Source: Phormidesmis priestleyi Ana
Lineage (GTDB): Bacteria; Cyanobacteriota; Cyanobacteriia; Phormidesmidales; Phormidesmidaceae
Assembly (NCBI GenBank): GCA_001314865.1
Contig: LJZR01000005.1
Span: 62,001 to 126,000, forward strand
Length of the DNA stretch: 64,000 nt
Direction of reading: 5' to 3'
Shown here: one piece after another, positions 10,701 through 20,259 of the stretch
Layout: the number at the start of each line of letters is the position of its first letter
How positions within the stretch are numbered: the stretch's first letter is position 1
Position numbers and translations under genes: made by a program
The notes under the pieces: model-generated
Told to the model about the DNA's origin: nothing
The model's database searches: none
The model's input: only the letters and a program-made list of their open reading frames with translations

Positions 10701-12484
10701 CCAGCGCTGTTGACCCAACCCAGCGATCCTGCTGGCTCATATTTGCCGATGAAGGGGGAATTGGGGCACAGCTCGCTCAGCAGATTGAGCAGACCGGACA
10801 AGATGTATTTACGGTATCGCCAGGGAATGATTTTGAGCAGGTGGGCTACCGTCAGTTCAGTCTTTCGCCTCAAAATTCCACACACTTCCAACAACTCTTG
10901 GAAGATCTCCAGCTTCGGGAAAGGCTGCCAACAGAGATTGTTTATTTATGGCCAATACAGCCAACAGCACAGCCAAATGAGCCGTTCATGGTATTGATGG
11001 CGCTCATGAAAGCTGTCGTGGCTGGAAGGACGCCTGCTGCTGCGGCGTTGCAAATCACGGTGATTACAGAATCGCGTTATGACGTAGTGGGCAGCGAAGC
11101 ACAACAGCCTCAAGGTGCTGAGATCCAGGGGCTTTGTCAGGTGGTGGGTCAGGAATATCCAAGCGTAGGCTGTCGTCAGATAGACATTGTGAGTACAGAA
11201 CAGACTGCTACCCAATGGGCTCAGATACTCTGGCAAGAGCTACAGGCGGCAGAGCCTTCAGCCGTTGTGGCCTATCGGCATCGACATCGCTGGCAGCAAA
11301 CCTATCGAGCGATTTATCTGGCAGAGAATTCGCCAGCAGCAGGCGTAAACGCCATTCGTCTATACCCGCATGGGCTATATGCCATTGTCGGAACTGAGGG
11401 GTTAGGAGAAATATGGGCCCAGCAGCTACAAGAACAGTATCAGGCTAATGTTGTTCGTATTACAGAGACGAATACAGCGGCTATAGAAATCGCCCTCAAG
11501 CGGGCGGTGGATCAATTTGGAGCACTCAAAGGTGTTTTTGTATGCAGCCCCATGACGAATGAAAAGTCGGCTGCACCCATTATTCTGCTTGAACAAGCGC
11601 AATGGCAGTACAACTGTGAGGCGAAGAAAACAGGATTAGAGAATTTGGCGATCGCCCTCCAACCCTACCGGCCCGACTTTTGCTGCGTTCAATCCTCGCT
11701 TTCGGCCATCCTGGGCGGGCTTGGGCTTGCCGCCTACGCAGGCGCTAACCACTTTATCGATGCCTTTGTCGCTCAACAAAACCAAACCACTGACTTATCC
11801 TGGTTTAGCATCAACTGGGATGCCCATACAGAAACCGATGCCCCTAATAGCGATGATGGCGACGACTCATCGGCTCAACCGGGTTGGGGCCGTGCTTTAG
11901 CTGCTGACTTTGCCCTCACCCCAACAGAGATATGGCAAGCCACAGAACGTATTCTCACGCAGGCGGCACCGGGCCAAATAATTGTTTCTAAAGGAGACTT
12001 ACTCGCTCGCTACCACCAATGGATTCGGGCTACGCCTTGTCCGCCTATGCCGAGCCAAAATGGTACTTCGGCTGAAAGTCAGATCGAAAAAAACGACCGT
12101 ATCAGCGATCGCACAAACTACGCTCGTCCTCAGCTTTCAACCGCCTATGTAGCCCCTCGCAACGCGGTTGAAGAGATTGTCTCAACGATTTGGAAAGACT
12201 TGCTAAGGCTCGAAAAAATTGGGATCCACGACAGTTTCTTTGACTTGGGGGGGCACTCACTTCTAGCGATTCAGGTGATTTCCCGGCTGAGAGAGGCTTT
12301 CCCGGTCGCGATAGAGATGCGAAATTTGCTTTTTGAAGCCCCGACTGTAGCCCAAATTGCTGCCGTCATTGCCAAGCAGCTGCCGCATGAAAGCGAGCTA
12401 GATGAAATGGCAGCGCTTTTAGCCGAGGTGCAAACCCTGTCTACTGAAGAAATTCAAGCACAGCTATCAGGAGGTGACGTATGA
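7793..12484 (+). CDS. Type I PKS module KS-AT-degenerate KR-ACP
   Basis: A 1563-residue PKS module. I place the start at ATG 7793, which overlaps the previous stop by one base (TAATG) with AGGAGGGAG at 7778-7786; an in-frame ATG 36 bp upstream lacks that support. The ketosynthase (about 38-470) has Cys204 in TACSSSLVAVH, His338 in EAHGTGT and His398 in NIGHLDAAAG. The acyltransferase (about 570-870) has Ser667 in GHSMGE and a HAFH motif near 763, typical of malonyl-CoA specificity. A ketoreductase-like region follows (about 1180-1360): a Ser/Tyr stretch ending LAAYAGANHF survives, but the NADPH loop reads VGTEGLG instead of TGGxGGLG, so reduction is doubtful. The carrier protein (LGGHSLLA) is near 1487. 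It would add one C2 unit to the glycyl intermediate. Confidence 0.95.
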   Translation: MNYSKSHLKHQPENQPENQKKSPTVFQEAPSGLEIAVIGMAGRFPGARSIDEFWHNLQHSVESITTLDDEILLAHGVAPEQLNDPNYIKVGGVLEDADLFDAAFFGFSPAEAEVLDPQQRLFLETAVEALETAGYDAQRYPGSIGVYGGAGMNGYLLNLYSNAEVRDRVTPYDLFIANDKDFLTTRVSYKLNLKGPSVDVQTACSSSLVAVHMACQSLLGGECDMALAGGVAISTQLGYRVQAGSIYAPDGHCRAFDANAAGTVSGNGVGIVVLKRLEDALAAGDTIDAVIKGSAINNDGALKVSYTAPCVEAQAAVIQAAYTMAEVSPQSVRYIEAHGTGTALGDPIEISALTQAFDTLSCNAQPFANGNINKAHSSGRLQTAPTCAIGSVKTNIGHLDAAAGIAGFIKTVLALKHQQIPASLHFQSPNPNIDFNHSPFYVNTALTAWPQGSSPRRAGVSAFGIGGTNAHIVLQEAPSTIPQTISQQPQLLVLSAKTSTALDIAALNLADYLSKTLEKSPAKISLAEVAYTLQVGRTAYAYRRSVVCQTMAEAIEKLQIQHSQKSVDQPSVVFSFAGQGSQHIHMAKTLYEHAPIFKEALDHCADLLGSLLTDQSINLLEIIYPKTKTHQIQQTVYTQPALFAVEYALAQLWMSWGIKPTALIGHSMGEYVAACVSGVFDLHTALQIVKLRGQLMQQMPSGAMLSIALSAEAVEPWLSDEIVLAVNNAPQQCVVSGSEAAIASLQSCLNEKNIGCHLLKTSHAFHSPAMEPMLRPFKEALSQLTFSPPTIPFISNVTGTWITADEATDPNYWTRQLRQTVRFSDGIETLLTLSHPIFLEIGPGDVLTKLTRQHFSAAAAYTAVNSLPPPQSVETEAAQIRSAMGRLWSAGVKVDWQAFHGDRSLRRIPLPTYPFSRQRYWIDFDSQSLTKSLTSQMHPSTAQKQATAEFKPDLADWFYMPSWERSLQNPSAVDPTQRSCWLIFADEGGIGAQLAQQIEQTGQDVFTVSPGNDFEQVGYRQFSLSPQNSTHFQQLLEDLQLRERLPTEIVYLWPIQPTAQPNEPFMVLMALMKAVVAGRTPAAAALQITVITESRYDVVGSEAQQPQGAEIQGLCQVVGQEYPSVGCRQIDIVSTEQTATQWAQILWQELQAAEPSAVVAYRHRHRWQQTYRAIYLAENSPAAGVNAIRLYPHGLYAIVGTEGLGEIWAQQLQEQYQANVVRITETNTAAIEIALKRAVDQFGALKGVFVCSPMTNEKSAAPIILLEQAQWQYNCEAKKTGLENLAIALQPYRPDFCCVQSSLSAILGGLGLAAYAGANHFIDAFVAQQNQTTDLSWFSINWDAHTETDAPNSDDGDDSSAQPGWGRALAADFALTPTEIWQATERILTQAAPGQIIVSKGDLLARYHQWIRATPCPPMPSQNGTSAESQIEKNDRISDRTNYARPQLSTAYVAPRNAVEEIVSTIWKDLLRLEKIGIHDSFFDLGGHSLLAIQVISRLREAFPVAIEMRNLLFEAPTVAQIAAVIAKQLPHESELDEMAALLAEVQTLSTEEIQAQLSGGDV
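7823..7846 (+). repeat. 12-bp direct duplication at PKS N-terminus
   Basis: Two copies of caaccagagaat in the unstructured N-terminal tail of the PKS. Confidence 0.8.
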
Positions 12485-15400
12485 GTCAGTTTTACCAGCA
12501 GTTAAGCAGGCTTACCCCCGAGCAGCGGGCGCTTTTTGAGCAAAAGCTAGCCGCTAAAGGCTGGCAAAATAGTTTAGGGGCGATGACGATTCTGCCACGA
12601 CTGACAAACCAACCGATTCCCCTGTCTTTTGCGCAACAGAGACTATGGTTTGTGCAGCAGCTCGACCCTAAAAGCATTGCTTACAATGTAGCGAGCGTCT
12701 TGAAGTTGCAGGGGCCGCTAAATATTTCGGCACTCGAAAATAGCTTAAACAGTTTAGTCGAGCGTCACGAGACTTTGCGCACGCACTTTGAGCTAAGAAT
12801 AAATGAGCAAGGGCAAACACAGCCTATTCAGGTGATCAATTCACCGCAGCCGCTTCACTTGCAAGTTCAAGATCTCTCTGCGCACAGCAATCCGCAATCG
12901 GCAGCTGAGCAAAAAATTCAAACGCTCACCCAAACGCCCTTTGATCTTTCTCAACCGTTACTGAGAACGGCGCTACTGCGAGTTGATAAAAATAGCTACC
13001 TTTTAGCGATCGCCACCCATCACATTATTAGCGATCGCTGGTCGGTCATGGTTTTTCTGCGTGAACTGACTCTCCTATATCGCCTGTTTTCTGCCCCTGC
13101 TGACCCACGGCTAAGCGTAACCGAAGCTCTCCCGCCGCTGCCTATTCAATATGCTGACTGGGCCATTTGGCAGCGTCAACAGCTGCAAGGTGACAAGCTA
13201 AAAGCACAGACCGACTACTGGCTTAGCCAGCTTTCTGGCGATCTCCCTGTGTTGGATTTGCCTGTGGATCGTCCCTATGGGGCAGTTGCGACCTATTCGG
13301 GCAGTCAGGTGCCACTGGCGATCGCACCCGAACATGCAGCGCAGCTCAAAGCTCTGAGCAGTCAGTATCAGGCCACTTTATTTACACTGCTGTTAACGGC
13401 TTGCCAGGTGTTGCTTTATCGCTATACCCACAGTGACGACATTGTGGTGGGGAGTGATATTGCCAATCGCGATCGCACTGAAACCGAAGGACTCATTGGT
13501 TTGATCGTCAACACCCTCGTTTTCCGCAGCGACCTATCAGGCAACCCTCGTTTTTGCGATCTATTAGTTCAGGTGCGTGAAACGGTTCTCAACGGCCTAG
13601 CGCATAAAGACTTGCCGTTTGAAAAGCTAGTAGAAGTGATTAACCCAGAGCGAGATTTGAGCCAGATGATGCCGATCTTTCAGGTTAAGCTCGATTTGCA
13701 GCAGGTAGGTGTACAGCCTATGGTACTAGAGGGCCTGTCGATAGAACGCTACCCTCTTTCAGAAACGCAGGCCAAATATGAATTGCGCTTTAACCTTCAA
13801 GAGACGCCGCAAGGCATTGTCGGACAAGTTGAATACAACAGTGATTTGTTTGATGAGCGCACAATTGTCAGACTCATTGGCCATTTTCAAACGCTGCTGG
13901 CAAGCATTGTCGTCGCTCCGGGCCAAAGACTCTCTGATCTATCGTTGCTTAGCCCAGAAGAACAAAAAACTCTATTAATTGACTGGAATAAAACCCAAAG
14001 AACGTATCCGACAAATTGCTGTATCCATCAGCTCTTTGAAGCGCAAGTTAAGAAAACGCCAGCGGCGATCGCCCTGACCGATGGTCAGATATCTTTCACC
14101 TATGCCGAATTAAACGCCCGTGCAAACCAGCTTGCACGTTGTTTAAAGAGCTATCTAAATGGCGATCTAAATGGCGATCTACCTAGCAATCTACCTAGCA
14201 ATCTAACCGGCGATCTAACCAGCCATAGAAAGAACCTGGCCATCGACTCACAGTCGAAAGCAGCGCCCCAAACCATGCAGACCGTCGGCATTTGCATGGC
14301 TCGCTCCTGTGACATGATTATTAGCCTCTTAGCTATCCTCAAAGCGGGTGCTGCCTATGTTCCCCTAGATCCTGCCTATCCTGCTGATCGATTGGCCTTT
14401 ATTGCGAAAGATGCCGGTCTTCGGCTATTGCTGACCAAAGGTCAATCGCTTGGCTTTGAGGCAAATGACGCTTTATTTGTTGTGGATACTGTTGTGGATA
14501 CTGTTGTGGATATTGAAGATATCTCTCCAGATCTGCCTACTCACAATTTAAACACGCCGATTGCCCCTAGCGATCTGGCCTATGTGATCTATACCTCTGG
14601 CTCTACAGGTCGTCCTAAAGGGGTTGCAATTGAGCATTGCAGTACCGTTACCCTATTGCACTGGGCTAAAGAACAGTTTTCACCCGCTGAGCGCTCAAGC
14701 GTCTTGGCCTCTACTTCTATCTGCTTTGATCTCTCTGTTTTTGAAATATTCTCACCGCTGAGTTGGGGTGGCTGTGTCGTGGTGGTGGAAAATGCGCTAG
14801 CGCTGTTAACGCTGCCCAATACGACTAATATTAGCCTTATCAACACAGTGCCTAGCGTTTTGAGCCATCTGCTCAAAATGGGCCAAATTCCTCCTTCTGT
14901 ACAAACTGTCAACTTGGCGGGTGAAGTGTTGCCCATCTCGCTGGTTCAGCGGCTTCAGCAACTCAGTCATATTCAAAAAATATACAATCTTTACGGCCCT
15001 TCAGAAGACACGACCTACTCTACCTGCGCGCCACTTCACGAGTTGACACTCACGCATAACGCTATCCGCGTTCCCATTGGCAAGCCCATTGCCAATACTC
15101 AAGCCTATGTTTTAGACCCTCATCAACTGCCCGTACCGATAGGTGTGTCGGGAGAACTTTATCTGGGTGGGGCAGGACTTGCTCGCGGTTATTTGAATCA
15201 GCCTCAGATGACGGCTGATCGATTTGTCGCTGTTAATTTGTTGGGGCAGGCAGGCTTAGCCTCATCTACTCACTTATCTACTCATTGTGAACTTTCACCT
15301 TCTTTGAGGCTGTATAAAACGGGCGATCGCGTCCGCTACCGCCCTGACGGCTCGCTCGAATTTCTCGGACGCTTCGACCATCAGGTGAAAATTCGCGGTT

Positions 15401-18400
15401 TCCGCATTGAACTGGGAGAAATTGAAACTGTATTGCGTCAGCATCCATCGGTAGAAGCTGCGGTAGTCATTGCGCATGGCGATACCAATACCCAACTTGT
15501 TGCCTATGTTGTTTCTCAGGAAATCTCTCAAGAAATCTCTCAAGAAGCCTCGACTCAACCTACTTTCAGTAAAATACTTTACCAGTATTTAGCAAACCGG
15601 CTTCCTGCATACTTGCTACCAACCCTTTGGGTAGAACTCCCAGCCTTGCCCCAACTGCCCAACGGAAAAATTGATCGGCGTGCCCTCCCTGCGCCAGAGA
15701 GCCCAACCGCAAAACTGAGAAGCGCTGCCTTTGCCTCTTCTGATGCCTCTCCTGAAACTGCACTACAAAAAGCGATCGCTGACATTTGGTGCAATGTGCT
15801 CGATCAAGAAACCATTGGCATTAATGACAACTTTTTTGAGCTTGGAGGGCACTCGCTACTGGCCATCCAAATCGTGGCCCAGATAGAAGCGTCTTTGCAC
15901 TGTAAAATTCCACTCAAAGCAATTTTTCAATCGCCTACAGTGGCTGAACTCGCCCTGGTTGTTCAGGCAAGCAGTCACATCCAATCCGCGCCAAGATCAC
16001 CCATCCATCTCGATCCTAGTCAGCGAAATCAGCCCTTTCCGCTAACAGATATTCAACAGGCCTATTGGCTAGGACGTACACATGCTTTTGACTTAGGCAA
16101 TATTGGGACTCACGGCTATCGAGAAGTGGAGGTAGAAGGGCTATCAGTAGTGCAAGTAGAAAGGGCACTCAACATACTGATCAAACGTCATGACATGCTA
16201 CGAGCAGTTGTTAACCAGGATGGACAACAGCAAGTTTTAGCCACGGTGCCTGAGTATGAAATCAAAGTTACAGATGTACGAGGGAAGGCGGATAAAACAG
16301 AACTGACTGTATTGCGCGATCGCCTCTCCCACCAAATCTTTGCACCGGAGAAATGGCCTCTTTTTCATCTCGAAGCTGCTCAGCTGAGCGATCGCAAAGT
16401 TCGCTTTTTTATTAGCTTTGACGTCCTGATTGGTGATGCCTGGAGCTTCCTCATTATTGGCCAGGAAATAGCCCAACTCATTCGTGGGGAAAAACTCCCT
16501 GCCCTGAGCCTCAGCTTCCGCGACTACGTAATGGCAGAGCAGGCATTCCGGGACACAGCAGCTTACGATCAGGCCCTTAAATATTGGCAAAATCGCTTAA
16601 CGGCCATACCACCTGCGCCTAATTTACCGCTGACTATGGCTCCTAGCCAAATAACAAACCCTCGGTTTGAGAGACGCAGTGGACGACTAGAGGCCGCAGA
16701 TTGGGATCAGCTCAAGCGGTATGCGCATCAGGCTTTAATCACGCCTTCTGGTGTTGTACTGGCTGCTTTTGCTGAGGTGCTCACGACCTGGAGTCAACAA
16801 CCTCAGTTCACGTTAAACCTCACATTGTTCAATCGCTTACCCCTACATCCCGAAGTGAATCAAATTGTGGGAGACTTTACGGCATCCATGCTCCTTGCGG
16901 TTGACCATCGCCAAAAGGATAGCCAAAAGAACAGCCAAAAGAACAGCTTCATCAACCGAGCGCAGCGCCTTCAAACTCAGCTATGGGAGGATTTAGATCA
17001 CCGGGCGGTGAGCGGTGTGCAAGTGCTCAGAGAATTGGCCAAAAAACGGGCCGATGCACAGTCCAATGCACAGTCCAATGCACAGCCCAATGCACAGCCC
17101 CCCAATGCACAGTCAAATGGAACAGTTGCGCTGATGCCGGTAGTGTTTACAAGCACGTTGAACCAGCATATTCCTAAGACTCAAGCTCAAACTCAAGCTC
17201 AAAACTGGCAAACGGAGACTGTCTTTAGCGTTAGTCAAACCTCTCAGGTGTATTTAGACCATCAGGTTTCTGAAATAGAGGGAGCGTTGGTATTTAACTG
17301 GGATGCGATCGCCGATCTCTTCCCTGAAAATTTGCTTGATCATATGTTTGCGGCCTACCGCTGTCTCCTACAACAGCTGGCCAAAGACGAAGCTGTCTGG
17401 CACACCTCGCCCCAGCTATTCTCTACCAACCATGTTCAAACCTTTAACCAAACCCACAAACTCCTCACCACGGAATCGCCGCTACTGCATGAATTGTTCT
17501 TTGATCGGGCAAAACAACGGCCTGATCATTTAGCGATTATTACCTCTGATAAAACCTTGAGCTACAGGGAGTTGGCTGCGCGATCGCATGTTCTTGCCTG
17601 TCAGCTCAAACAGCTATCGGTTCAACCCAATCAGCTCATTGCTGTTTCTATCGAAAAAGGATGGCAGCAAGTGGTTGCCGTCCTCGGCATTTTGAGTGCT
17701 GGCGCAGCTTATGTACCTATTGATCCGGCTCTTCCACTAGCGCGACGGCAGGAACTCATTGAAGATACAGCGGCTGAAATTGTGCTAATCGCACCTGGTC
17801 ATCGTCTTGATTGGCCCACGGGTCTAACGCATATTTGTATCGGTGAGAATTTTGAAGTCAGAGAAGATTTTACTTTAGATTCTCTTCAAGCGGCTACTGA
17901 TTTGGCCTATGTCATTTACACTTCGGGATCTACCGGTACACCGAAAGGGGTGATGATTGATCATCAAGGTGCAGTCAATACGATACTAGATATCAATCAG
18001 CGGTGGGCGATCAATCCCAGCGATCGCATTTTTGCCCTTTCCTCGCTCAGCTTCGATCTCTCGGTTTACGATATTTTTGGCACCTTAGCCGCTGGAGCTA
18101 CGTTGGTGATGCCTAGTGCCCAGCAGATAAACAATCCTGCCGACTGGCGATCGCTCATAACAGAACACAAAGTCACTGTTTGGAATTCTGTGCCTGCCCT
18201 TATGCAGCTACTTATAGCAGAATTCACAGCAACGCAAGATAAGGCGAGAGACAGAACTAGCTGCGATCTTCGCCTAGTGATGCTCAGTGGCGACTGGATT
18301 CCGCTAACTCTGCCTAATCAAATCAAACAACACTGCCCTACTGCCCAAGTCATCAGCCTTGGCGGTGCCACCGAAGCCTCTATTTGGTCAATTTATTACC

Positions 18401-20259
18401 CGATTGAATCGGTAGATCCAAGCTGGCGCAGCATTCCCTACGGACGGCCTCTGTCTAACCAACAATGGTATGTTCTCAATGAAAATTTTGAGCCTTGTCC
18501 GCCCTGGGTTCCGGGTCAGCTCTATATTGGCGGTATGGGCGTGGCCAAAGGCTATTGGAATCGCCCAGATCTCACTGCCGAACGCTTCATTTCTGCACAT
18601 GATCTTCGCTTGATTCTTGGTCGCAGTAGTCATTGGCCGCCTCTGAGCGCTATCGAAGGACAAAGCCAGCCAGATCTTCTCTACAAAACCGGTGATCTGG
18701 GTCGTTACCTTCCTGACGGCACCCTTGAATTTCTTGGTCGTGAAGATTTTCAGGTAAAAATTAATGGCTATCGCGTCGAACTTGGCGAAATTGAGAGCGC
18801 CTTGCAACAATATCCGGCGATTGATTCTGCGGTGGTTGACGCTGTTGGAACACCCTCGCAGCTAGTCGCTTATGTAGTGCCAAAACAGCCCCAGAACGAT
18901 GTGTTGAGTCAACCTTTGGCCAAGTTAAGCTTTAAGCAAAAACAACTCGGCTTACGTAACATCGCACCCGATGCAGAGGTTCTTCATCTTCCCCTTTCTC
19001 ACCGCTCTGTGCATCCCTTCCTTCGCAGGCAAAGCCATCGCCAATTTTTAAGTCGCCCTATTGAGCTTGCCAAGCTCAGCGATCTCCTGGCTGGTTTACG
19101 CGCTCAGCCTATTGCGAACGCGCCTGTGCTCAAATACCGATACGCCTCGGCGGGGAGCTTGTATCCAATTCAAACCTATTTGCATCTCAAAGCCGGACGA
19201 ATCGCAGGTGTCGCCCCTGGATGGTACTACTATCATCCGGTTGAGCATCGGCTGGTAACAATGACTTTTGATCCAGCTTTTGATCCAGCTGATCAAGAGA
19301 ACAAATTAGATATTTTAGATATTTATGGGCCGAATGCGCAGCTGTATCAAGAGAGTGCTTTCACCCTATTTTTGATTGCAAATATGGCGGCGATCGCCCC
19401 TATTTACGGAAAACAATCAAGAGACTTTTGCCTGATTGAAACCGGCTATATGGGACAGCTCATGATGGAATTAGCCCCAGAGCTGGATTTGGGGCTTTGT
19501 CCTATCGGTGGCTTTAATGGCGAAGCCCTTCGACAGGCGCTGGGTTTGAGCGATCAGCATAGTCCACTTCATGCTTTGCTCGGCGGCGCGATCGCCCCTG
19601 AGTGGACTATGCAATGGAGGGCGATTAGTGAACCTTCGAGTAACGTCTCTATTGCCGATACGCTCAAACAATATCTGGCGAAAAAACTCCCTAGCTACAT
19701 GGTGCCAACCCGCTATCAATTGTTAGATCACCTACCCCTCACCGCCAATGGCAAGGTAGACAGACGCGCCTTACCCACGCCAATTCTCGCAACTGAGGCG
19801 GCGTATATGCCTCCTACAACACCCACTGAGAAAACGATTACCAATTTATGGCAAACGTTGCTGAACTTGGAGAAAGTGGGCATTCACGACAATTTTTTTG
19901 AAGTTGGCGGTAATTCTTTAACTGCCATGCAGCTATTGTCACAGCTACAGCATTCTTTCAAAACAGATCTCTCAATTGCGCAGCTATTTGGAGCGCTCAC
20001 GCCTGCCAAACAAGCTCAGCTCATTGGCCAATCGTTAGCGGCGGCGGATCAAGCTAAGGTCTCAACCCAGGCCATATCCGCAAAACGATTGCCCTCTGCG
20101 ATTCCTCGGCGGCAGGCGACGGATTCTGCCAGTGCGGATTCTGCCAGTGCGGATTCTGCCAGTGCAGATTCTTTGAATATCGATCAGCTATCAGATGAAG
20201 GGGTTGATGATTTATTAATGCAACTTTTAGCTGAAGAAAACCAGGAGGCAAGCTCATGA
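12481..20259 (+). CDS. Bimodular NRPS C-A(Ala)-PCP-Cy-A(Cys)-Ox-PCP, thiazole-forming
   Basis: A 2592-residue protein; ATGA overlap with the previous stop, with AGGAGGTGA at 12469-12477. Module 1: condensation (from about 43; motif HHIISDRWS near 179, with Arg in place of the usual Gly), adenylation (about 515-1070; code D-L-F-N-N-A-L-T-Y-K, an alanine code), carrier (GGHSLLA near 1122). Module 2: heterocyclisation domain (PLTDIQQAYWLG near 1186; DxxxxD motif FDVLIGDAWS near 1312; LFNRLPLHPEVN), adenylation (from about 1670; code D-L-Y-N-M-S-L-I-W-K, cysteine), a SagB/McbC-type FMN oxidase inserted between A8 and A10 (about 2150-2376), and carrier (VGGNSLTA near 2476). Cy plus Ox should convert Ala-Cys to an alanyl-thiazole, the arrangement seen in the epothilone and bleomycin families. 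Six or more tandem repeats sit in linkers and loops. Confidence 0.96.
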   Translation: MSQFYQQLSRLTPEQRALFEQKLAAKGWQNSLGAMTILPRLTNQPIPLSFAQQRLWFVQQLDPKSIAYNVASVLKLQGPLNISALENSLNSLVERHETLRTHFELRINEQGQTQPIQVINSPQPLHLQVQDLSAHSNPQSAAEQKIQTLTQTPFDLSQPLLRTALLRVDKNSYLLAIATHHIISDRWSVMVFLRELTLLYRLFSAPADPRLSVTEALPPLPIQYADWAIWQRQQLQGDKLKAQTDYWLSQLSGDLPVLDLPVDRPYGAVATYSGSQVPLAIAPEHAAQLKALSSQYQATLFTLLLTACQVLLYRYTHSDDIVVGSDIANRDRTETEGLIGLIVNTLVFRSDLSGNPRFCDLLVQVRETVLNGLAHKDLPFEKLVEVINPERDLSQMMPIFQVKLDLQQVGVQPMVLEGLSIERYPLSETQAKYELRFNLQETPQGIVGQVEYNSDLFDERTIVRLIGHFQTLLASIVVAPGQRLSDLSLLSPEEQKTLLIDWNKTQRTYPTNCCIHQLFEAQVKKTPAAIALTDGQISFTYAELNARANQLARCLKSYLNGDLNGDLPSNLPSNLTGDLTSHRKNLAIDSQSKAAPQTMQTVGICMARSCDMIISLLAILKAGAAYVPLDPAYPADRLAFIAKDAGLRLLLTKGQSLGFEANDALFVVDTVVDTVVDIEDISPDLPTHNLNTPIAPSDLAYVIYTSGSTGRPKGVAIEHCSTVTLLHWAKEQFSPAERSSVLASTSICFDLSVFEIFSPLSWGGCVVVVENALALLTLPNTTNISLINTVPSVLSHLLKMGQIPPSVQTVNLAGEVLPISLVQRLQQLSHIQKIYNLYGPSEDTTYSTCAPLHELTLTHNAIRVPIGKPIANTQAYVLDPHQLPVPIGVSGELYLGGAGLARGYLNQPQMTADRFVAVNLLGQAGLASSTHLSTHCELSPSLRLYKTGDRVRYRPDGSLEFLGRFDHQVKIRGFRIELGEIETVLRQHPSVEAAVVIAHGDTNTQLVAYVVSQEISQEISQEASTQPTFSKILYQYLANRLPAYLLPTLWVELPALPQLPNGKIDRRALPAPESPTAKLRSAAFASSDASPETALQKAIADIWCNVLDQETIGINDNFFELGGHSLLAIQIVAQIEASLHCKIPLKAIFQSPTVAELALVVQASSHIQSAPRSPIHLDPSQRNQPFPLTDIQQAYWLGRTHAFDLGNIGTHGYREVEVEGLSVVQVERALNILIKRHDMLRAVVNQDGQQQVLATVPEYEIKVTDVRGKADKTELTVLRDRLSHQIFAPEKWPLFHLEAAQLSDRKVRFFISFDVLIGDAWSFLIIGQEIAQLIRGEKLPALSLSFRDYVMAEQAFRDTAAYDQALKYWQNRLTAIPPAPNLPLTMAPSQITNPRFERRSGRLEAADWDQLKRYAHQALITPSGVVLAAFAEVLTTWSQQPQFTLNLTLFNRLPLHPEVNQIVGDFTASMLLAVDHRQKDSQKNSQKNSFINRAQRLQTQLWEDLDHRAVSGVQVLRELAKKRADAQSNAQSNAQPNAQPPNAQSNGTVALMPVVFTSTLNQHIPKTQAQTQAQNWQTETVFSVSQTSQVYLDHQVSEIEGALVFNWDAIADLFPENLLDHMFAAYRCLLQQLAKDEAVWHTSPQLFSTNHVQTFNQTHKLLTTESPLLHELFFDRAKQRPDHLAIITSDKTLSYRELAARSHVLACQLKQLSVQPNQLIAVSIEKGWQQVVAVLGILSAGAAYVPIDPALPLARRQELIEDTAAEIVLIAPGHRLDWPTGLTHICIGENFEVREDFTLDSLQAATDLAYVIYTSGSTGTPKGVMIDHQGAVNTILDINQRWAINPSDRIFALSSLSFDLSVYDIFGTLAAGATLVMPSAQQINNPADWRSLITEHKVTVWNSVPALMQLLIAEFTATQDKARDRTSCDLRLVMLSGDWIPLTLPNQIKQHCPTAQVISLGGATEASIWSIYYPIESVDPSWRSIPYGRPLSNQQWYVLNENFEPCPPWVPGQLYIGGMGVAKGYWNRPDLTAERFISAHDLRLILGRSSHWPPLSAIEGQSQPDLLYKTGDLGRYLPDGTLEFLGREDFQVKINGYRVELGEIESALQQYPAIDSAVVDAVGTPSQLVAYVVPKQPQNDVLSQPLAKLSFKQKQLGLRNIAPDAEVLHLPLSHRSVHPFLRRQSHRQFLSRPIELAKLSDLLAGLRAQPIANAPVLKYRYASAGSLYPIQTYLHLKAGRIAGVAPGWYYYHPVEHRLVTMTFDPAFDPADQENKLDILDIYGPNAQLYQESAFTLFLIANMAAIAPIYGKQSRDFCLIETGYMGQLMMELAPELDLGLCPIGGFNGEALRQALGLSDQHSPLHALLGGAIAPEWTMQWRAISEPSSNVSIADTLKQYLAKKLPSYMVPTRYQLLDHLPLTANGKVDRRALPTPILATEAAYMPPTTPTEKTITNLWQTLLNLEKVGIHDNFFEVGGNSLTAMQLLSQLQHSFKTDLSIAQLFGALTPAKQAQLIGQSLAAADQAKVSTQAISAKRLPSAIPRRQATDSASADSASADSASADSLNIDQLSDEGVDDLLMQLLAEENQEASS
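14155..14226 (+). repeat. 12-bp tandem array, 6 copies
   Basis: Units of ctaaatggcgat / ctacctagcaat encode Leu-Asn-Gly-Asp and Leu-Pro-Ser-Asn repeats. They lie just after the A1-like motif of the alanine adenylation domain, inside the catalytic fold. Two unit variants occur in pairs, which suggests stepwise duplication. Confidence 0.93.
14479..14514 (+). repeat. 12-bp tandem repeat, 3 copies
   Basis: Units of gttgtggatact encode Val-Val-Asp-Thr repeats upstream of the A3 motif in the alanine adenylation domain. Confidence 0.92.
15514..15549 (+). repeat. 12-bp tandem repeat, 3 copies
   Basis: Units of tctcaagaaatc encode Ser-Gln-Glu-Ile repeats in the C-terminal adenylation subdomain, between A8 and A10. 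Confidence 0.92.
16909..16944 (+). repeat. 12-bp tandem repeat, 3 copies, in cyclisation domain
   Basis: Units of agccaaaagaac encode Ser-Gln-Lys-Asn repeats in the second half of the heterocyclisation domain. Confidence 0.9.
17053..17115 (+). repeat. 12-bp tandem array, 5 copies with a 3-bp insert
   Basis: Units of aatgcacagtcc encode Asn-Ala-Gln-Ser/Pro repeats in the cyclisation domain. A single extra ccc triplet between copies 4 and 5 keeps the reading frame. Confidence 0.92.
20122..20172 (+). repeat. 15-bp tandem repeat, more than 3 copies
   Basis: Units of gattctgccagtgcg encode Asp-Ser-Ala-Ser-Ala repeats in the linker between the last carrier protein and the C-terminal helical tail. 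Confidence 0.93.
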
